The position numbers and the translations under genes were made by a program. Below, one piece after another: positions 24,526 through 33,933 of a stretch of DNA of 64,000 bases. This DNA comes from Bacteroidales bacterium (GTDB lineage: Bacteria > Bacteroidota > Bacteroidia > Bacteroidales > Muribaculaceae): assembly GCA_019415705.1 (NCBI GenBank), contig DXYS01000092.1, positions 83,222 through 147,221 on the forward strand, written 5' to 3'. The notes beneath the pieces are model-generated. The model saw only the letters and a program-made list of their open reading frames with translations, did not search any database and had not been told where the DNA came from. Positions within the stretch are counted from its first letter, which is position 1. Each line of letters begins with the position of its first letter.

Positions 24526-27243
24526 ATGTTTTGTAAGGCACATTTCTTAAAACACATTCTTGCATTTTCGCTGGGCGCAACCGTGTTACTCGCGCCCTGC
24601 ATCGACCTTCACGCCGCAACAAACGACGATGACAACGCAAACCGTTCGTTCCTCTTCTTCGGTAAGAAGAAAAACAAGAAAAAAGCGGCCGAAGCCGACA
24701 CCACCGCAAAAAAATCAGAGTACGAGGAACTCACTTCAGCCGACTCCAACGTTATCTCCGAAGGTCTGTTTAAAGTCATCCGCAACAAGAAGGGCGACTA
24801 TTATTTCGAGATTCCGCGCGAACTGATTGGCCGTGACATGCTGATTATCAACAAATTTGTACGCGTCCCGTCCGAGCTCAATGACGCCGGAGTCAACCGC
24901 GGCATAAACTATGCCAATCAGATGATTAAATTCGACCTGTCAGACGACCTTAAAAAAGTGATTGTCCGCCAGAGCCGTCCGCTCCCCGACGTTCCGACGC
25001 AGGACGCTATCGCGCGCTCGGTGCGTGACAACTATATCTCACCCATAATATATTCTTTCAAAGCCGAGTCATATAATCCTGACTCGACGACAGTGGTCAT
25101 TAAGGCCAACGACATGTTCAACGGCCAGCACACAGCATTCAACAACGTTTTCTCAGACATAAACATCGGCACTCCGGTCAATGCAGACCTCTCACACATA
25201 AAATCCGTAAAGGCTTTCGACACAAACATCTATGCCGTCTCGGAGCTCTCGACAAAAGTAACCGAGCCCGGCGGCACGGCATATATCACAGTCGAGGTCG
25301 GCTCGACCCTGCTGCTTCTGCCCGAGAAGCCGATGACGCGTCGCTATGTGTCGCCGCGTATCGGCTACTTCACCGTTCCGGCCCTCAGATATTCCGACAG
25401 CCAGCAGCGCGTAAAGGGCGGCAACTACATCACACGCTGGCGTCTCGAGCCGCGCGACGAAGACCGTGCCGCCTATCTCGCCGGCAAAATCGTCGACCCG
25501 AAGACTCCGATTACTTTCTATATCGACAACTCGACACCCCGCCAGTGGCGCAAATATATCAAACAGGGCATCGAGGAATGGAACTCGGCCTTTGAGATGG
25601 CCGGATTCAGCAACGCCATCCGCGCAATACAGATCGAGGACAACGACTCGGTCGACATGGATGACGTCAGCTACTCCACCCTCACCTATGCCGCATCGGC
25701 CAAAAGCAACGCCATGGGTCCGTCCATCACCGACCCGCGCTCGGGCGAAATCCTCGAAGCCGACATCATGTGGTGGCACAATGTGCTCGACATCCTCCAC
25801 GACTGGCTCGTCATACAGACCGGCGCCGTCAACCCTGACGCCCGCTCTTTAGAGCTGCCCGAACACCTTGTCGGCGACGCCATGCGTTTTGTCGCCTGCC
25901 ACGAGGTCGGCCACTCGCTCGGTCTGCGTCACAACATGATAGCATCATCGGCCATACCCACCGACTCGTTGCGCTCGCGCCAGTTCACCGACTCGATAAA
26001 AGGTACCGCATCGTCAATCATGGACTATGCCCGATTCAACTATGTCGCACAGCCCGGCGACGACGTGCAGTATCTGACTCCGCACATCGGCCCCTATGAC
26101 CGTATCGCCATCGAATACGGCTACCGCTGGTTTGACAAAAACACGCCTGACGACGAGAACGACATACTACAGGAACTCCTCGACAACCACACCGGACCGC
26201 TCTTCCGCTACAGCGAGGCTCAGGACTCGCGTGAGGCCATCGACCCGCGCGCGCTCAGCGAAGACCTCGGCGACGACCCCGTCAAGTCGGCAAAATACGG
26301 CATCGCCAATCTCAAACGCATCGTGCCGCGTATCATCGACTGGACCGACTCGGGCAAACGCGGACAGGACTATGACGAGGCATCGCGCATATATTACTCG
26401 GCCATCGGCCAGTGGCAGCGCTATGTCTATCATGTGCTCGCCAACATCGGAGGCATATATGTCGACAACACCACCATGGGCGACGGCCGGCACACATATG
26501 CTTTCGTTCCTGCCAAGCGCCAGCGCGAAGCCCTGCAGTTCATAATCGACGAGGCTCTGACACAGCCCTCGTGGCTCTTTGACGCAGACTTGTCAAACTA
26601 CACATTCCTTGTCCAGAACACACCGATCGGACGCATGGAAAACTCGCCCAACTACATCCTTAAAAATGCACAGAGCTACATCCTTTGGGATCTTCTCTCC
26701 GACAACCGCATAATACGTATGTATGAGAACGAGGCCATGAATCCGACGTCTGCCTTCAAAGGCTCTGAAATGATGGATATGCTCCACCACGCCATTTTCA
26801 AGAAGACAATCGCCGGCGCCACCCCCGACGTGCGCGAACGCTCAGTCCAGAAAAACTTTGTCGACGCTCTCATAATCGCCGCCAGCGAAACCCAAGGCGT
26901 CAAAGAAGGCACCAAACGCTCGCTCGAAGACGAGGCCGGTCCCTTCCTTTTAGACGACCCCGACTTTATGGCAAATCATTCGCTCGTATGCTCGCACTGC
27001 CATGCCGACGACAGCCATAACGCCGTCGGCGAACGCACAGCCGGCAGACGCATACTCAATTTCTACGGCTCTCAGGGCAACCGCGTATCCGACGCCATCT
27101 CGCTCAAACGCGGCGAGCTGATGCGCATACGCGACCTGCTCATAAACCGTCGCTCATCTGCCTCACGCGATGCCCGCTACCATTACGACGACCTTGTCAT
27201 GCGCATCAACACCGCGCTCGGCATCGCCCAGCTGAAACAATAA
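24526..27243 (+). CDS. Exported zinc-dependent metalloprotease (DUF5117/DUF5118 type)
   Basis: A large (905-residue) exported protease. The N-terminal hydrophobic stretch (ILAFSLGATVLLAPCIDLHA) is a signal peptide, followed by a Lys-rich linker. The catalytic metzincin motif is HEVGHSLGLRH (459-469), with zinc His459, His463 and His469 and base Glu460; SSIMDYARFN (~498-507) supplies the Met-turn. The N-terminal part fits the DUF5118/DUF5117 arrangement of Bacteroidetes proteases of this class. Near the C-terminus is CSHCH (822-826), an unusual Cys/His cluster. It lies 130 bp upstream of a SusC gene on the same strand, with no terminator between. Confidence 0.88.
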   Translation: MFCKAHFLKHILAFSLGATVLLAPCIDLHAATNDDDNANRSFLFFGKKKNKKKAAEADTTAKKSEYEELTSADSNVISEGLFKVIRNKKGDYYFEIPRELIGRDMLIINKFVRVPSELNDAGVNRGINYANQMIKFDLSDDLKKVIVRQSRPLPDVPTQDAIARSVRDNYISPIIYSFKAESYNPDSTTVVIKANDMFNGQHTAFNNVFSDINIGTPVNADLSHIKSVKAFDTNIYAVSELSTKVTEPGGTAYITVEVGSTLLLLPEKPMTRRYVSPRIGYFTVPALRYSDSQQRVKGGNYITRWRLEPRDEDRAAYLAGKIVDPKTPITFYIDNSTPRQWRKYIKQGIEEWNSAFEMAGFSNAIRAIQIEDNDSVDMDDVSYSTLTYAASAKSNAMGPSITDPRSGEILEADIMWWHNVLDILHDWLVIQTGAVNPDARSLELPEHLVGDAMRFVACHEVGHSLGLRHNMIASSAIPTDSLRSRQFTDSIKGTASSIMDYARFNYVAQPGDDVQYLTPHIGPYDRIAIEYGYRWFDKNTPDDENDILQELLDNHTGPLFRYSEAQDSREAIDPRALSEDLGDDPVKSAKYGIANLKRIVPRIIDWTDSGKRGQDYDEASRIYYSAIGQWQRYVYHVLANIGGIYVDNTTMGDGRHTYAFVPAKRQREALQFIIDEALTQPSWLFDADLSNYTFLVQNTPIGRMENSPNYILKNAQSYILWDLLSDNRIIRMYENEAMNPTSAFKGSEMMDMLHHAIFKKTIAGATPDVRERSVQKNFVDALIIAASETQGVKEGTKRSLEDEAGPFLLDDPDFMANHSLVCSHCHADDSHNAVGERTAGRRILNFYGSQGNRVSDAISLKRGELMRIRDLLINRRSSASRDARYHYDDLVMRINTALGIAQLKQ

Positions 27244-27373
27244 CCAACCAATCATCAAGAAAGCTCAACTAACATAATTAACCAATCACAAAAAAAATCA
27301 GGCCGCCACATAAACGGCCACATAAAAATCAAGCATCCAATTCATTGTCTATTCACAGTTTCTCCCAAATGCA

Positions 27374-30300
27374 ATGAAAACATACCTCAACAAACTCCTC
27401 GCTATAGCGATGATGCTCGTGGCTTTTTCGGCGACAGCATACGCTCAGCGCACAGTGAGCGGAGTCATCGTCTCGTCTGACGGACAGGAGCCGCTTATCG
27501 GCGCCTCAGTCACCGTGTCGGAGACACAGCTCAAAAACGCCGGCAGCAAAGCCAAGACTCTCGGCACAGTCACCGATATCGACGGCAATTTTTCGCTCAC
27601 CGTACCCAAAGGCGTCACCGAAATCGAGTGCCGCTCCGTAGGCTACAATCCGCGCACTATCGTGCTCGTTGACGGCCTTGACAAATATGACATAGTCCTC
27701 GACCCGTCGTCGGTCGTGCTCTCCGATGTAGTCGTCACCGGTTATCAGACCATTGAGCGCCGCAAACTGACCGCCTCTATATCAAAAATCGATGTCGACG
27801 AGAATGCCATCGGCTCAATCATGAATATCGACCAAGCCCTCGCCGGTCAGGTCGCCGGTCTGTCGGCAATACAGAGTAGCGGCTCGCCCGGCGCGCCTCT
27901 CAAGATACGTATCCGCGGCACAGCATCGCTGCAGGGCACTCAGGACCCTCTGTGGGTCATCGACGGCGTGCCTCTTAACGGCACGGACGTTCCCTCGACC
28001 GACGAGCTGAAGGATATAGATAATCTGTATCAGTCGTCAATCGCAGGTCTCAACCCCGCCGACATCGAGAGCATAACCGTGCTCAAGGACGCCGCCGCAA
28101 CAGCCATCTACGGTACACGTGCAGCCAACGGCGTCATCGTCATCACCACCAAGAGCGGCAAGGAAGGCAAACCTCAGGTCAACTTCTCGACACGTCTGAC
28201 CTATTCGCCCAAACCAGACATCGACCGTCTCAACCTGCTCAACGCCGACGAGAAAGTCAACTTAGAACTCGAACTGCTCCGCTCTGACTATACCTACCGC
28301 GAGGGCAAAGGCGCCGTCTCGCGCATACTCACGGCAGCCGGCATGCTCGACGCCTACCGCGCCGGAGGCCTTGCAGCAGTCAGCCCCGAGACACGTGCCG
28401 CCATCGACGCGCTCCGCGTAATCAATACCGACTGGAATGACATCCTCTTCCGCGACACATTCAATCAGGAGTACAACCTCTCGGTGTCGGGCGGCTCTGA
28501 CAAAGCAACATATTACACCTCGCTCGGTTTTCAGGACGAGCAGGGCAATGTGCCCGGCGTGTCGATGAACCGTCTCAACTTCGTGGCCAAGACCACTTAC
28601 CGCCTGTCGTCAAAATTCAAGGTTGGAGCATCGATTTTTGCAAACCGCCGCAAAAACAAGACTTATCTGACCGACAATGACGGTTTCACCAACCCGGTCT
28701 ACTACTCGCGCCGCGCCAATCCCTATCAGACACCCTACGACGCCGACGGTGACTATATCTACGACACCGACATACAGGGCCGCGAAGACAGTGACCTCAA
28801 GTTCAACATCTTCGAGGAACGCAACAACACCGACTACACTCAGGAGACAACCGGTGTGACGGCTCTCGTCGACGCCGACTTCCGTTTCACTGACTGGCTC
28901 AAGGCCGTGACACAGGTGGGTTTCCAGCTCGACCATGTCGACCTGCAGAACTTCGCCTCAAAAGACACCTATGCCATGCGCAAGGAGTTCTACCGCTCGG
29001 AGGTGATGGGGTCTGACGGCATACGCCGCTCATTCCTCCCCGACGGCGGACGCCACTATCAGAGCAAATCGACCAACAAACAGATAAACTGGAAACTTCA
29101 GGTCGAGTTCAGCAAACGTCTCGCCCCCGACCACGAGCTCGAGGCCATGGCCGGCACCGAGATACGCAAGACTTGGTATGACTATTTCTCGGCGACAGCC
29201 TACGGCTACGACCGCAAGACTCTGACATCGAAACCTGTAATCTTCCCAAACGAGTCATGGGCCCGCACCTTCCCGCTCCACTCGGAGTCAGTCAGCGAAA
29301 ACGCCTACGCCTCATTCTACGCCACTACATCCTACTCACTGATGCGCCGCTACACACTCGGAGCGTCGGTGCGTTTCGACGGCAGCGACCTCTTCGGCGT
29401 AGACAAGAAATACCGCTTCCTGCCCCTCTACTCGTTCAGCGCACTGTGGCGCATCTCCGACGAGCCGTTCATGCGTCCCGTCACCGCCATCTCCAACCTC
29501 GCACTGCGCGCCAGCTACGGCATACAGGGCAACATAGACAAGAGCACCTCGAGCTACGTCATGGGCTCGTATAACAACATCTCTATTCTACCCGGCGTGA
29601 CCGAAGATGTCATCGTGCTCGGCAATCCGCCGAACCGCCGTCTGCGCTGGGAGAAGACTCATACAGCCAACGCCGGTCTCGACATCTCTGTGCTCGACAA
29701 CGCCATCACCCTTTCGACCGACGCCTACTACCGTCGCGGCAATGACCTCATCGCCCTGAAGATGCTCCCCTTGGAGACCGGCTTCATGTCGACACTCGTC
29801 AACTGGGCGTCGATGCGTAACCGCGGTATAGAGTTTGCCCTGTCGACGCGCAACATCTCGACTGCACGTTTCCGCTGGACGACAAACTTCAACATCGCTT
29901 ACAACGAGAACAAGGTGCTTCAGGAGACCGTGCCCTCTAACCAGACCACACCTTCGCGCGAAGGCTATCCGGTCAACTCTATCTTCGCCTATCGCACCGC
30001 CGGTCTTGACGAAGACGGTTTCCCGCTGTTCCTGACCAAAGACGGCCAGAAAGTCACCGCCAAGGAGCTACTCAAGCTCAACTCCGCCGGCGCCTCGACC
30101 CTCACAGCCGAGCAGCAGCGCGACCTATACACCTACATGGGCTCGGGCGACCCGCTGTGGACAGGCGGTTTCATCAACAACTTCTACTACCGCGACTTTG
30201 ACCTGACGGTCAACTTCGCCTTCAACCTCAAGATGTTCACCCGCATCCAGCCGTCTTACTCGTCGACATGGTTTGACCGCGGCATGAACACCAACCGCGA

Positions 30301-30661
30301 CATCCTCGACCGCTGGACTCCGTCAAACACCTCGTCGACGCTCCCGGCTCTCATCCCCGAGACCTCGCCCCGCGCCGCCGAGCGCACTCAATATGCCGAA
30401 TTCCAGCTCTACTCGATGCTCGACACGTGGGTCAAACGCTCTGACTACTGCCGTCTGCAGAGCATCAACTTCGGCTACAACATCCCGCCGACAGTAATCC
30501 ACAAATTAGGTCTGTCGACCCTGCGCGTGGCCTTCGAGGCACGTAATATCTGGGTCTTCGGCTCAAACTACAAGAACTTCCTTGACCCCGAGACAATGGG
30601 CAATCCTTTCGCACAGCCGATACCCAAAAGTTTCACGTTCAGTCTGAGCGCAAAATTCTGA
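27374..30661 (+). CDS. SusC/RagA-family TonB-linked outer-membrane transporter
   Basis: TonB-dependent channel that imports ligand captured by its SusD partner. The 1095 residues have a signal peptide (ending ATAYAQ), a carboxypeptidase-D-regulatory-like domain (~26-110: VSGVIVSSDGQEPLIGASV), the TonB-box/plug region (VVVTGYQTIERRK, then IRIRGTASLQGTQDPLWVIDGVPL and NPADIESITVLKDAAATAIYGTRAANGV, all split here by short gaps), and a beta-barrel ending SFTFSLSAKF. There is no STN domain, so no anti-sigma signalling arm. The adjacent susD-like gene follows by 39 bp. Confidence 0.95.
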   Translation: MKTYLNKLLAIAMMLVAFSATAYAQRTVSGVIVSSDGQEPLIGASVTVSETQLKNAGSKAKTLGTVTDIDGNFSLTVPKGVTEIECRSVGYNPRTIVLVDGLDKYDIVLDPSSVVLSDVVVTGYQTIERRKLTASISKIDVDENAIGSIMNIDQALAGQVAGLSAIQSSGSPGAPLKIRIRGTASLQGTQDPLWVIDGVPLNGTDVPSTDELKDIDNLYQSSIAGLNPADIESITVLKDAAATAIYGTRAANGVIVITTKSGKEGKPQVNFSTRLTYSPKPDIDRLNLLNADEKVNLELELLRSDYTYREGKGAVSRILTAAGMLDAYRAGGLAAVSPETRAAIDALRVINTDWNDILFRDTFNQEYNLSVSGGSDKATYYTSLGFQDEQGNVPGVSMNRLNFVAKTTYRLSSKFKVGASIFANRRKNKTYLTDNDGFTNPVYYSRRANPYQTPYDADGDYIYDTDIQGREDSDLKFNIFEERNNTDYTQETTGVTALVDADFRFTDWLKAVTQVGFQLDHVDLQNFASKDTYAMRKEFYRSEVMGSDGIRRSFLPDGGRHYQSKSTNKQINWKLQVEFSKRLAPDHELEAMAGTEIRKTWYDYFSATAYGYDRKTLTSKPVIFPNESWARTFPLHSESVSENAYASFYATTSYSLMRRYTLGASVRFDGSDLFGVDKKYRFLPLYSFSALWRISDEPFMRPVTAISNLALRASYGIQGNIDKSTSSYVMGSYNNISILPGVTEDVIVLGNPPNRRLRWEKTHTANAGLDISVLDNAITLSTDAYYRRGNDLIALKMLPLETGFMSTLVNWASMRNRGIEFALSTRNISTARFRWTTNFNIAYNENKVLQETVPSNQTTPSREGYPVNSIFAYRTAGLDEDGFPLFLTKDGQKVTAKELLKLNSAGASTLTAEQQRDLYTYMGSGDPLWTGGFINNFYYRDFDLTVNFAFNLKMFTRIQPSYSSTWFDRGMNTNRDILDRWTPSNTSSTLPALIPETSPRAAERTQYAEFQLYSMLDTWVKRSDYCRLQSINFGYNIPPTVIHKLGLSTLRVAFEARNIWVFGSNYKNFLDPETMGNPFAQPIPKSFTFSLSAKF

Positions 30662-30700
30662 TAACTCTCTCATCTCACAAACACTCAAGCATCTACGTTT

Positions 30701-32032
30701 ATGAAACTCACCAAAATAATTGCCTCGGCCGCCATCGCCGCAGTGATGACCCTCACCGCGGGCTGCGACAGCTTTCTCGACATACAGCCTGTCGGCAAGG
30801 TCATCCCGACGACAGCCGAGGAGTTCCGCTCGCTGCTGACAGAGGCCTACTCATATGTGCCCGATGACCGCGGACTCGCATCGTTCCGCAGCGACGAGGT
30901 ACTAATGGACCCGACAATGTCGCCCAACGACCTCAACTCCTATCTTGACATCTGGCGTTGGAATGACTCGGCGCCCGGCGAGAACACCGCCACCTTCAGC
31001 TGGCGCCAGTTCTATCATGTGCTCTTTATCGCCAACTATGTCATCGAGTCTGAAAACATGATTACCGGGGGCACCAAACCAGAGATACGCCAGATGGTCG
31101 GCGAGTCATACATGTTGCGCGCCTACATGCACTTCATGCTCGCCAATCTCCACGCCCCGGCCTACACCGCCTGCGACCCGGCCGCGACACTCGCCATCCC
31201 GCTCAAGCTTGACAGCGACGTCGAGGCCACCCTTAAGCGCGACTATCTTGACAAAGTCTACAAGTCGATATGCGACGACCTCGATTCGGCCGAGGACTAT
31301 CTCAACGTCGAGACATGGCAGCCCGGCTACAACTACCGCTTCAATGTCATCTCGGCTGACGCCCTGCGCTCACGCGTACTTCTTTATATGGGCGACTACG
31401 AGGGCTCGTTGGCCGCTGCTCGCCGTGTGCTGGCCGTACGTTCGGAGCTTTCTGATGTCAGCTCCGAGCTGCCTAATGCCTATAACTCCGTGGAGAACAT
31501 CGTGGCTCTCGAGCAGGTGATGACCGCAAGCTACGCGCGCACCCTCAAGGTCAACCGCGATTTCTACCGTCTATACACCTCGGCCGACAAGCGCCGCCGC
31601 ACATATTTCAATCAGGTTTCGGCCTCAAACATCCTGCTGACCAAGGGTGGAAGCAACACCTACAGCTGCACCCTTCGCACCGGCGAGATGCTGCTCAACG
31701 CCGCCGAGGCCGCATGGCACTGCGATGACCGAGATGCTGCCGAGGGCTATCTGCTGACACTGCAGCGCGCCCGCTTCAACGACAGCGGTGCGGCCAAAGA
31801 GGCTGCCGTGGCTGCCATGACCGATGACGAACTGCTCACCGAGATTCTCGAGGAGCGTGCCCGCGAGCTCGCCTTCGAAGGTCACCGCTGGTTTGACCTA
31901 CGACGCACCACGCGTCCGCGCATCGTCCGCAGCTATCGCGGCGAGGAGTATGTGCTCGAAGCCAATGACCCGCGCTACACCATCCGCATCCCCTCGTCGG
32001 CAATCGAGGCTAATCCCGGTCTCGCCGACTGA
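30701..32032 (+). CDS. SusD/RagB-family nutrient-binding lipoprotein
   Basis: Surface lipoprotein acting as the lid and ligand binder of the upstream SusC. Signal peptide with lipobox TLTAGC (Cys23) followed by DSFLDIQPVGKVIPTTAEEF, the standard SusD opening. TPR-like helices run through the middle (MVGESYMLRAYMHFMLANL), and the C-terminal ILEERARELAFEGHRWFDLRRT is the family signature. At 443 residues it is on the short side. The ligand is unknown; the upstream metalloprotease suggests peptides or protein rather than glycans (inference). Confidence 0.95.
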   Translation: MKLTKIIASAAIAAVMTLTAGCDSFLDIQPVGKVIPTTAEEFRSLLTEAYSYVPDDRGLASFRSDEVLMDPTMSPNDLNSYLDIWRWNDSAPGENTATFSWRQFYHVLFIANYVIESENMITGGTKPEIRQMVGESYMLRAYMHFMLANLHAPAYTACDPAATLAIPLKLDSDVEATLKRDYLDKVYKSICDDLDSAEDYLNVETWQPGYNYRFNVISADALRSRVLLYMGDYEGSLAAARRVLAVRSELSDVSSELPNAYNSVENIVALEQVMTASYARTLKVNRDFYRLYTSADKRRRTYFNQVSASNILLTKGGSNTYSCTLRTGEMLLNAAEAAWHCDDRDAAEGYLLTLQRARFNDSGAAKEAAVAAMTDDELLTEILEERARELAFEGHRWFDLRRTTRPRIVRSYRGEEYVLEANDPRYTIRIPSSAIEANPGLAD

Positions 32033-32040
32033 CCTCAAAA

Positions 32041-32094
32041 TGTAGGGACGTGCCATAATTTACGTCTTATACGTGCCAAAGGCACGTCCCTACA
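32041..32094. repeat. Inverted repeat TGTAGGGACGTGCC between susD and the next gene
   Basis: Perfect 14 bp arms (32041-32054 and 32081-32094) with a nested ACGTGCCAAAGGCACGT hairpin. It begins 8 bp after the susD stop and is of the palindromic-repeat type; it could act as an attenuator inside the operon. Confidence 0.65.
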
Positions 32095-32162
32095 AATATT
32101 AATCACTAAATGGTCTATTCCATATACAATCCACTATTTATTTACTTTATAAACAAAAGCTT

Positions 32163-33797
32163 ATGAAAAAACTTTTACTCTCCGCCATTTGCGCCGCGAC
32201 AGCCATTCTGTCGCAGGCCGCTGTCAGCGACTACACCAAACAGTGGTCAGCCGACATCAACCAAGCTGTCAAGGATGCAAAGAGCTACCACGCAGCCATG
32301 GCCGTTGACGCTAACGCCAACGTCATCGTTGCCGGTGCGTTCACCGAGGATATGACTCTCGCCGGCGCTCAGCTCACCGCACTCGGCACAAGCGCCTACA
32401 TCGCCAAATATGACAACAAAGGCACAGCAAAATGGGCCGTAGCTCTTACCGGCTCTGCCACCGTCTCACATATCGCCACTGACGCCGCAGGCAACATCTA
32501 CGTGGCCGGCACATTTGCTGACGAAGTGGAGTTCGGCACAACCGCAGGCACCGCTATCACCAAAACCGGCCAGATGATTGACGGGGCTGCAACCGTCAAA
32601 CAAAACTCGTCATTTATTGCAAAATATGACGCAGACGGCAAAATCGTGACTGTCGCCGATTTCGTTGCTAACAAAATTGCCGAACTGAACGACAATCCCA
32701 TGTATTACCCCGAGGACGGCGATATATTCTTTGACATTTCAGATCTTAAAGTCGTCGGTGACAAAGTATATGTTTCAGCAGGTTATACCGGCGAAACAAA
32801 ATGTGGCGACACCACATTTTCCGCAAGCCATATCGTCATATGGGGTTTCATGGTATGGACACAGGAGACATATTCTGTCTTTTCGCTTTCAAGCAGTGAC
32901 CTCACCGGTTGCCGGTCAATTGCTACTGTTAAATACAATGGTGCAAACGGAGCTGATGAAGACAGCGCATCTGAAGTTTACTCATGCAAATTTGATGTAG
33001 CTTCTGACGGTACGATTTATGCTGCCTTCTGCTCAGTCGGCAAAGCATCACTCTCTGTCGGAGAAAATACAGTTATCATCGATGAAGCTACCGAAGGACC
33101 TCAGAAATATACCATCGCTGCTATTAAGGACAATGCTCTCACTTCGTCATTTATCAAAGCATGGGAATTCACCGCTACCAAGCCTAACGACAACAGCTTC
33201 GCGTTTGTCAGAGCCGGCAACGAAAGCGTTAACCTTGTCGGAAGCATGTTCACTTCGACGACAGAAAATCCCGGTACAGCCGAAGCTGTAACTACCGACC
33301 ATAAGAATATTTTCGTCGCCAAAGCTCCTGTCGCAACTCTTGAGCCGACATTCGTTGCAAAAGATGCCGCAGATGGCGTTATTACATTCAACTCTATTGC
33401 AAGTGTGGCTGAAGTAGCTGCAGGCGAGTTCTATTTAAGCACTCTCGGTTACTACAATCAGAATTCAGCCCCCGACGTGGAGCCCGCATTCAAAAATGAT
33501 GAATTCGCCAACGTGGCACGCACGTTCTACTTCAACGGCACAGAGTTTGCAGCCACAGCTCCTCTCGACAAAGAGGCTGTCGGCGTAGCAGCCAACAGCG
33601 CCAACGTAGCTTTTGCCGACGCCATCGACGGCGGTATCAGCGTAAGCCTCTACAACTCAAACACATCAGGTATCAGCGACATCACTGTCAGCGACGACGT
33701 CAAGACCGGCAAGGCTTACAACCTGCAGGGCATCGAGGTCGCTCCCGACACCAAGGGTCTGATCATCATCGACGGCAAGAAAGTCTACAACAAATAA
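32163..33797 (+). CDS. Secreted repeat protein of the SusCD locus (SBBP-like beta-propeller)
   Basis: 544 residues with a signal peptide (MKKLLLSAICAATAILSQA). The body carries repeats of the type AVDANANVIVAGAF, ATDAAGNIYVAGTF and VASDGTIYAAF separated by AYIAKYDNKGTAKW/FIAKYDADGKI units, resembling SBBP beta-propeller repeats. The last ~40 residues (SGISDITVSDD, then KAYNLQGIEV and KGLIIIDGKKVYNK) look like the short C-terminal sorting-type domain common in secreted Bacteroidales proteins. The middle (about 32700-33400) is visibly more A/T-rich than neighbouring genes. Function unknown; its position suggests a surface partner of the SusCD pair. Confidence 0.75.
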   Translation: MKKLLLSAICAATAILSQAAVSDYTKQWSADINQAVKDAKSYHAAMAVDANANVIVAGAFTEDMTLAGAQLTALGTSAYIAKYDNKGTAKWAVALTGSATVSHIATDAAGNIYVAGTFADEVEFGTTAGTAITKTGQMIDGAATVKQNSSFIAKYDADGKIVTVADFVANKIAELNDNPMYYPEDGDIFFDISDLKVVGDKVYVSAGYTGETKCGDTTFSASHIVIWGFMVWTQETYSVFSLSSSDLTGCRSIATVKYNGANGADEDSASEVYSCKFDVASDGTIYAAFCSVGKASLSVGENTVIIDEATEGPQKYTIAAIKDNALTSSFIKAWEFTATKPNDNSFAFVRAGNESVNLVGSMFTSTTENPGTAEAVTTDHKNIFVAKAPVATLEPTFVAKDAADGVITFNSIASVAEVAAGEFYLSTLGYYNQNSAPDVEPAFKNDEFANVARTFYFNGTEFAATAPLDKEAVGVAANSANVAFADAIDGGISVSLYNSNTSGISDITVSDDVKTGKAYNLQGIEVAPDTKGLIIIDGKKVYNK

Positions 33798-33852
33798 TCA
33801 CAACTTTGCGATAATCAGTTCTCGTCAGAGCATCTGACGTGACACATTTACG

Positions 33853-33884
33853 AAATCGCGGTGCCTGCAGGGCATCGCGATTTT
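33853..33884 (+). terminator. Terminator of the SusCD locus
   Basis: AAATCGCGGTGCC (33853-33865) pairs with GGCATCGCGATTT (33871-33883) through one G-T pair around a 5 nt loop, followed by TTGTGTTTT. It is 56 bp after the stop. Confidence 0.75.
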
Positions 33885-33904
33885 GTGTTTTAAGCCATAA
33901 TCAC

Positions 33905-33912
33905 TAAATTTG
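33905..33912 (+). promoter_or_regulatory. Promoter of rlmN
   Basis: TAAATTTG (33905-33912); the start near 33919 would leave a ~15 nt leader before the ATG at 33934. Confidence 0.5.
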
Positions 33913-33933
33913 TGACAGCAACATGCCTTAAAG

